DNA of 64,000 nucleotides from Bacillus aquiflavi (GTDB taxonomy: Bacteria > Bacillota > Bacilli > Bacillales > Cytobacillaceae), in the NCBI RefSeq assembly GCF_019915265.1, contig NZ_CP082780.1:1054001-1118000 (forward strand), written 5' to 3'. This document shows, piece after piece, positions 59,363 through 64,000 of this stretch (its first letter is position 1; every line of letters starts with the position of its first letter). A program made the position numbers and the translations under genes. The notes beneath the pieces are model-generated. The model was not told the origin of the DNA. It worked only from the letters and a program-made list of their open reading frames with translations, and did no database searches.

Positions 59363-59754
59363 TCACCCAAAAAGGCTTTCGACCTCTTGTAACGGTGAAA
59401 AAGGAAGTAATTTTAGAAATGACTCTGTGGTTAATTTTCGTATAGAAATCTAATTTAAATGTTTTCACCTGTTCATCAATTAATTGAGAATTTATTTATG
59501 AAAACCATTGTCCAAATAATGTATTTCGTTTATTCTTATCCATGTATGTGTCCTTTATTATGAATACAATACTAGTGACTCTTTTTATTTAAAATAATTA
59601 ATTCAAGCATGTTTTATTTTGCATGCAATTGTGTAAAAACCCCAACAAATATAATAAGCCAAAAAAAGCAGTCAATAGGCATTACATTTCTTACGTCGCT
59701 TTTGACTGCTTTGTTCTACATGTGATTTTTTAGAAAAATTCACAAGATAGACAA
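59363..59754. other. Unique gap between cassettes 3 and 2
   Basis: About 390 bases with no clear gene. A minus-strand frame from 59468 would join MKTFKLDFYTKINHRV and following residues to the start of copy C but stops at the 7-base duplication. A hairpin AAAGCAGTCAA / TTGACTGCTTT (59665-59712), with A and T runs on either side, probably terminates the cassette 2 transcript. Confidence 0.55.
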
Positions 59755-60195
59755 TTAATTTTGATTTTTAATTCTAAAATCTAACTCAAGTAAAGCGTCT
59801 TCTACGTCCTCTTCCAATCGGGGATTTTTTTTAAACTGCTCAATTGTGCTTCTATATTTTTCTTTCCCGGAATAACCTAGCATTGATAAAATATAACTAA
59901 TGCATTCATCATTAAATTTTTTTAGATTGGAAACAATTGGATCTAAATCCAATTCCTTATCAATTGATCTAGTGTCTTCCGCATTCAAAATAATGCTTAA
60001 AATTGCTTCTTTAATATCGTTATCATCTTGCTGAACAAGATGTTTTATTAGAATATTCATTTCTTCAATAGCTTCATCCCTACTGATATTTCCATATTCT
60101 AAAATATCTCCAATAGTGCCTAAACTCTTCAATTTTTCATCCTTATTTAAATTATTATCATTCAATAATTTAAATAATTTTCCTTCAAAAGACAT
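59755..60195 (-). CDS. Presumed immunity protein of cassette 2
   Basis: A 146-residue, helix-rich, acidic protein with no membrane segment, 23 bases after the cassette 2 toxin frame. Repeated helical patterns (DEKLKSLGTIGDILEYGNI, DDNDIKEAILSIILNAED, DECISYILSMLGYSGKEKY) suggest a HEAT-like fold, as in several polymorphic-toxin immunity families (for instance Imm30-type). The role rests on position and general type. Confidence 0.65.
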   Translation of the reverse strand: MSFEGKLFKLLNDNNLNKDEKLKSLGTIGDILEYGNISRDEAIEEMNILIKHLVQQDDNDIKEAILSIILNAEDTRSIDKELDLDPIVSNLKKFNDECISYILSMLGYSGKEKYRSTIEQFKKNPRLEEDVEDALLELDFRIKNQN

Positions 60196-60218
60196 ATTAA
60201 AATCACTTCACTTTCATA

Positions 60219-60719
60219 TCATTTTTTTTTTGGTGGTTGAATAGGAATATGAGTTCTATTTGCTAAATCGTCACTATAATTAGGGCTATTAGGATTTGTT
60301 ATGCCACGTGGCTGATATTCACCGGTTACTGGATCAAGATATTTTTTTCCTTCCTGTACTCGTATAATCCAACCATTTGAAGCATTACTTCCAACTGGAG
60401 CGGAAGCATCTGGACCATGAACACGGACCGTCTTTTTTTTACCGTCTGAATTCCTCCAAGTATATTCAAATCCTTCAGTTACCTTCCCTGACTGTGGGGT
60501 TAAAATACGTTTTTTAGCATCAGTTGGAATTCTTGACAAGATGTCATCAATAGTAGAACCTTGTATGTTATTAAAATCTCCAACTTTTCCTGTTCCTAGC
60601 TTTCTGGTTATACTGTATCCCTTACCAGATCCCCCAACACTCACCGACACTTTCCCACCACGACTGTCTCCAAACGCTTCCTTACTCGCTTGATGGATTC
60701 GATTGTACAAGTCATCCAT
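60219..60719 (-). CDS. Orphan toxin C-terminal domain, polymorphic toxin type 30-like (cassette 2)
   Basis: The frame begins with the same pre-toxin end, MDDLYNRIHQASKEAFGDSRGGKV, and then switches to a distinct domain of about 110 residues: IPTDAKKRILTPQSGKVTEGFEYTW, TVRVHGPDASAPVGSNASNGWIIRVQ, KKYLDPVTGEYQPRGITNPNSPNYSDDLANRTHIPI. This resembles, from memory, the polymorphic toxin type 30 (Ntox30) domain, a presumed RNase. No LXG domain is in frame because copy B has a stop. The domain ends PPKKK. Confidence 0.7.
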   Translation of the reverse strand: MDDLYNRIHQASKEAFGDSRGGKVSVSVGGSGKGYSITRKLGTGKVGDFNNIQGSTIDDILSRIPTDAKKRILTPQSGKVTEGFEYTWRNSDGKKKTVRVHGPDASAPVGSNASNGWIIRVQEGKKYLDPVTGEYQPRGITNPNSPNYSDDLANRTHIPIQPPKKK

Positions 60720-61228
60720 TACGTTGTATGGAATCGTATTAACTTTGCCTGTAGTAAAAGCGGGAGTTAATCCTTTAGTAATCGGTATCGGTGGCGGGAT
60801 CTTGTTTGAAACATTTCCGACCTTTCCAACATTACCGAGTTTTGCTGCATTTCCAAGCTGACCTGCTCTACTTAATCCTTTATCCTTTATCTCCGATTAC
60901 GCCAATCCCAATTGTTGTTAAACCATAGGAGAAGAATTCAGCGCGGCTATGGGCATCTCCGTTGATGACATCTCGATTCCAGGCGTTTTTCATCCCTTCC
61001 CACATATATTTTGGGAAATTGATTACTTTATCCTTCATTTCCCCTAGCTTTTTCTTCGGGTCATGGATGAGTTGATAAGCGAAGATTGCTTTTTCAATAT
61101 AATTGATATGACCCGGTTGTAAATTTTCCTCGGCAAATTTGTATAGAGAAACGAGACCGTCTATCGTGTCACCAAGCGCTTTTCCCGTTCCATCGATGAC
61201 ACCTTCAAATGCACGATCAACTGGCGAG
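60638..61228 (-). repeat. LXG/pre-toxin repeat, copy B (truncated)
   Basis: About 590 bases nearly the same as 62205-62788. It encodes the last part of the LXG protein from SPVDRAFEGVIDG through MKNAWNRDVINGDAHSRAEFF. It has the 7-base GGATAAA duplication, giving a TAA right after GVIGDKG. Unlike the intact gene, it keeps RDVINGDAH in frame at the place where the LXG gene has lost two bases. There is no start codon or promoter at its upstream edge, where it meets a terminator. Confidence 0.88.
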
Positions 61229-61231
61229 ATG

Positions 61232-61260
61232 AAAAAAGGCTCCTTTATTGGAACCTTTTT
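61232..61260 (-). terminator. Terminator after immunity gene 1
   Basis: AAAAAAGGCTCC and GGAACCTTTTT form a hairpin with one mismatch over a six-base loop, with an A run that reads as a T run on the minus strand. It separates the intact LXG toxin/immunity transcript from copy B. Confidence 0.6.
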
Positions 61261-61336
61261 CTCATTTGAATTAGCTTTTTTCTTTTCTGAAAATTTATAA
61301 AGTAATGAAATTCTTCGTATTGAGTTATCCTACTAA

Positions 61337-61735
61337 TTAAATGATTGCTTTAAATGGAGCGTGACCTGTTTCAGCATTTCTAAGCAATGTTGGCTTTCTA
61401 AAACGCAAACTAGTTTCCAACTTAAATATAGCCGTATCTCCATCTATTTCTACAAAAGACACATTAATCCAAATTGGAGCTCTTGGAAAAAGCCCTCCTA
61501 AAATGCCTACAACATCATTTATTAATAATCTTTTTCCACCTATATTATCTTTGGATAAAACTAAGCGCTTCATCATTTCGTCTCCGCCATCTAAAGTTTT
61601 TCCCTCTTCCTCTATGGGTTCTATAATAAATTTATAATTATTACTTGAAATCCCTCGATTTTCTTTTAATTCATTAACAGTTTTAAGCAGATTTTCAGCA
61701 AAAATTTCCTCATTCATTTGAGTTACTCTACACAC
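61337..61735 (-). CDS. Presumed immunity protein of the LXG toxin (cassette 1)
   Basis: A 132-residue protein starting at GTG eight bases after AGGAGG and 14 bases after the toxin stop. It has no membrane segment. I do not recognise a family: DEMMKRLVLSKDNIGGKRLLINDVVGILGGLFPRAPIWINVSFVEIDGDTAIFKLETSLRFRKP looks like a mixed alpha/beta fold, and the last residues RNAETGHAPFKAII are typical of a conserved core. The immunity role is inferred from its position directly after the toxin. Confidence 0.6.
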   Translation of the reverse strand: MCRVTQMNEEIFAENLLKTVNELKENRGISSNNYKFIIEPIEEEGKTLDGGDEMMKRLVLSKDNIGGKRLLINDVVGILGGLFPRAPIWINVSFVEIDGDTAIFKLETSLRFRKPTLLRNAETGHAPFKAII

Positions 61736-61749
61736 GCCTGCTACCTCCT

Positions 61750-63637
61750 TTACTTCAATTTAATTGATTCTGTTTTTTTCAATTTTCCTAAATTAACATA
61801 ACCAGAATTCGTTAGCTCTAATTGATGAATCTCTAACCATGCTTTTTTTGTTTTAATTCCTGCTTCTTTAAAAATTTGTTCATAATTTTTTGCTTGTTTA
61901 GGAGTTGGCGTATAGTGACCAGACTCATTCGTTATTTTTCTCACATTCCCTAGCTCATCAACTTTCAATTTTCCAGCCGCTTGAACATCCTTACCACTCG
62001 CCAAATGTGAGTGACCTCTTCCTACCTTTAAATTGTTATTTACATCAATAATAAAATCTACTTCTTTTATCCCATCTCTAATTTTTAAATTACCATTTAT
62101 AAGTGTAACATTGAATGTTTTACCTTTCTGGACTTCATTTGGATACCTATTTTTAATAGTTTGAATTGGACGGTTAACTACGCTGGCTCTTTTACTACCT
62201 TCTCCCACACCCCCAGACACTTTCCCACCACGACTGTCTCCAAACGCTTCCTTACTCGCCTGATGGATTCGATTGTACAAGTCATCCATGACATTGTATG
62301 GAATCGGATTAGCTGTGCCTGTGGCAAAAGCGGGAGTTAATCCTTTAGTAATCGGTATCGGTGGCGGGATCTTATTTGCAACATTTCCAATCTTTCCAAC
62401 ATGACCGAGTTTTGTAGCGTTCCCAAGCTGACCTGCTCTACTTAATCCTTTATCTCCGATTACGCCAATCCCGATTGTTGTTAAACCATAGGAGAAGAAT
62501 TCAGCACGGCTGTGGGCATCACCGTTAGACATCTCGATTCCAGGCGTTTTTCATCCCTTCCCACATATATTTTGGGAAATTGATTGCTTTATCCTTCATT
62601 TCCTCTAGCTTTTTCTTTGGGTCATGGATGAGTTGATAAGCGAAGATGGATTTTTCGATATAATTGATATGACCCGGTTGTAAATTTTCCTCGGCAAATT
62701 TGTATAGAGAAACGAGACCGTCTATCGTATCGCCAAGCGCTTTTCCCGCTCCATCGATGACACCTTCAAATGCACGATCAACTGGTGAAGTAATGACACC
62801 ATCCCTTATTTCTTCGGGTATTGCTGGAACAACTTCATAATGAATTTTGCCAGATCTATCGGCTTCCATCACAATCAAGCCGTCTGCATATACATGATAT
62901 TTGATACTGTTGTCGTTTCCATATGGATCTCTTTCGACCGTATTGATTTGCTCAAGTCCGACCTTTTTCACCAAGCTACCCAAAAGCTTGCGATAAGCCT
63001 CGCTTGTCATCATTTTTGATACGCTGTCATGAGAAATTGGCAATTGACTGCTTTGAGTCATCGCTTCTATTTCTTTCATAAAGCTGGCCATCATTAACAA
63101 ATCATCACAGGTGCGATCGAGTAAACGAGTTGCTTGCTCATCAAAGGAATGGAGGTTTTCGATCGTCATTTGGTTATGTTGGCGCGCTTGGTTGATATAA
63201 GAGATTGTTTCTTCAGCTTGGATAGGTGGCAAACTGACGATGTCTTGTACACTATGTATCGCATTGTTAATTTCACTTGTTATCGATGTAACTCGTCTCT
63301 CAAGACGATCTAACCCATTCGTGACATCATTTTCTAAAAAACTTTCGTGAATAAAGCCATCTTCTGCTGGTTCAAACGCTTGGAGTAAGTATTTAATTTC
63401 TTCTAAAATTGTATCATAATCGGTAATGAATGCCTGAAGATATAAGAGGAAAGGCTTATGTACGTTTTGAAAAAAAGCACGAATCGCTTCGCCGCCTTTT
63501 CCTTTGAGTGAATCTTCTAGTTGAATAATTCTTTCAACAGCATGTTCAATTTTACTCACTTGTTCATAGGTGGTTTTCAATGTTTGTTGAATGACTTCAA
63601 TGCCAATATAAATCTCACGGGCATGTAAGATTTTCAT
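61750..63637 (-). CDS. LXG-domain polymorphic toxin, type VII secretion substrate (frameshifted)
   Basis: Begins MKILHAREIYIGIEVIQQTLKTTYEQV, the N-terminal LXG domain, with LEDSLKGKGGEAIRAFFQNVH at residues 43-62 and a long helical region to about residue 230. LXG proteins are exported by the Bacillus-type T7SS and deliver a variable C-terminal toxin. The frame stops at 62525 after WNRDV because two bases are missing; repeat copy B reads RDVINGDAH at the same place. It resumes at 62532 through AEFFSYGLTTIGIG, the Pro-rich NKIPPPIPITKG and MDDLYNRIHQASK. The last 130 residues (GHSHLASGKDVQAAG, NESGHYTPT) form a toxin domain that I do not recognise. The corrected length is about 630 residues. 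No LXG chaperone genes are visible upstream. Confidence 0.82.
62205..62788 (-). repeat. LXG/pre-toxin repeat, copy A (within the intact toxin gene)
   Basis: Segment of the LXG gene shared with copies B and C. It lacks the 7-base duplication found in both of those copies, so it is the only one with an open frame through GVIGDKGLSRAGQLG. It ends at the pre-toxin to toxin junction near KEAFGDSRGGKV. Confidence 0.85.
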
Positions 63638-64000
63638 GGCTTCACCAATTTTTCATAGAAAATTTATCTATAGAAGTATTTTTTATACATGTATATAAAT
63701 ATAATAAACGTAAATTTTGTTATTTTCAAGATTTTCTTGGTTAGCGAGACTTTATCGTGAAGTTCACTTAAAGAGCTACAGACTGGCTGACAAACGCTCG
63801 CATTCCGTTACTTGCACTTCGTTGTTAGCTCCTAAAACGCCAGTTATATATGCCGCCTTGTGCTGCCCATCTCGACAAGCGTTTTCAACTAGTCTTAATA
63901 AATTGCAATTTCAAAGAATGACTTTTTTATCTTGATGATATCACTTGATATTAAGATCTGCTATTTTGATCCAGCTGAATGACCAATTCTTCACTCGGTG
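63638..64000. other. 363-base region upstream of the LXG gene
   Basis: Very AT-rich from 63640 to 63730, presumably with the LXG promoter on the minus strand, although no clear -35/-10 pair was found. The rest holds repeat copy 5. No small helper genes of the kind that often precede LXG genes are present up to the window edge. Confidence 0.55.
63779..63896 (-). repeat. Dispersed intergenic repeat, copy 5 (reverse orientation)
   Basis: About 118 bases, in the opposite orientation to copies 1-4. The left end CAGACTGGCTGACAAACGCT then CGCATTCCGTTACTT is the complement of the other copies' right end. The right end CGACAAGCGTTTTCAACTAG followed by TCTT is the complement of their left end. It lies upstream of the LXG gene. 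Confidence 0.7.

Noticed and set aside
59286-59468. 60-codon minus-strand gene
   Set aside because: Its second half is the pre-toxin repeat ending at the shared 7-base duplication; treated as a fusion scar rather than a gene.

Overview
The window is chromosomal DNA from a low-GC, endospore-forming member of the Bacillaceae. The evidence is gene order: from the ylbK-ylbL-ylbM-ylbN-rpmF block through the mra/dcw cell-wall and division cluster (mraZ to ftsZ), the sporulation genes spoVD, spoVE, spoIIGA, sigE and sigG, the ylmCDE-sepF-ylmGH-divIVA-ileS block, and the pyrR-to-pyrE pyrimidine operon, it follows the Bacillus subtilis order closely, and the proteins resemble their B. subtilis counterparts as I remember them. 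I cannot name the species.

Layout: 1-6.5 kb holds ylbKLMN, rpmF, a crotonase-fold gene, an rsfA-type regulator and ylbP. 6.8-10 kb holds a three-gene biotin-dependent acyl-CoA carboxylase set that is not at this place in B. subtilis. 10-28 kb runs from panE and bshC through mraZ, rsmH, ftsL, pbpB, spoVD, murE, a stand-alone MurF-N-like gene, mraY, murD, spoVE, murG and murB. 27.6-33 kb is divIB, ylxW, ylxX, sbp, ftsA and ftsZ. 33-44 kb holds the sporulation sigma factors, the division and septum genes and a T-box-controlled ileS. 44-57.5 kb holds lspA, an rluD-type gene and the pyr operon with three PyrR-type attenuators. 57.6-64 kb is an accessory region on the minus strand. It starts with the remnant of an ISL3-type transposase and continues with an LXG polymorphic toxin, its presumed immunity gene, and two further orphan toxin/immunity cassettes, each headed by a truncated copy of the same LXG/pre-toxin segment.

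Points that stand out: (1) the orphan toxin/immunity cassette array; (2) a pyrimidine carbamoyl-phosphate synthase small subunit (PyrAA) in which both the catalytic Cys and the catalytic His of the glutaminase are replaced; (3) a family of about 110-bp imperfectly palindromic intergenic repeats, five copies in 64 kb, mostly beside terminators; (4) a lone MurF-N-like protein between murE and mraY; (5) many single-base frameshifts, mostly in homopolymer runs, in genes that should be essential (mraZ, ftsL, pbpB, murD, murB) and in bshC, ylmD and pyrF, plus an in-frame amber codon in pyrC. The simplest reading of most of item 5 is sequencing or consensus error, so those genes are described here across the break.

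Family assignments come from motif recognition and memory of homologues; no database search was possible. No tRNA, rRNA or CRISPR array was seen.
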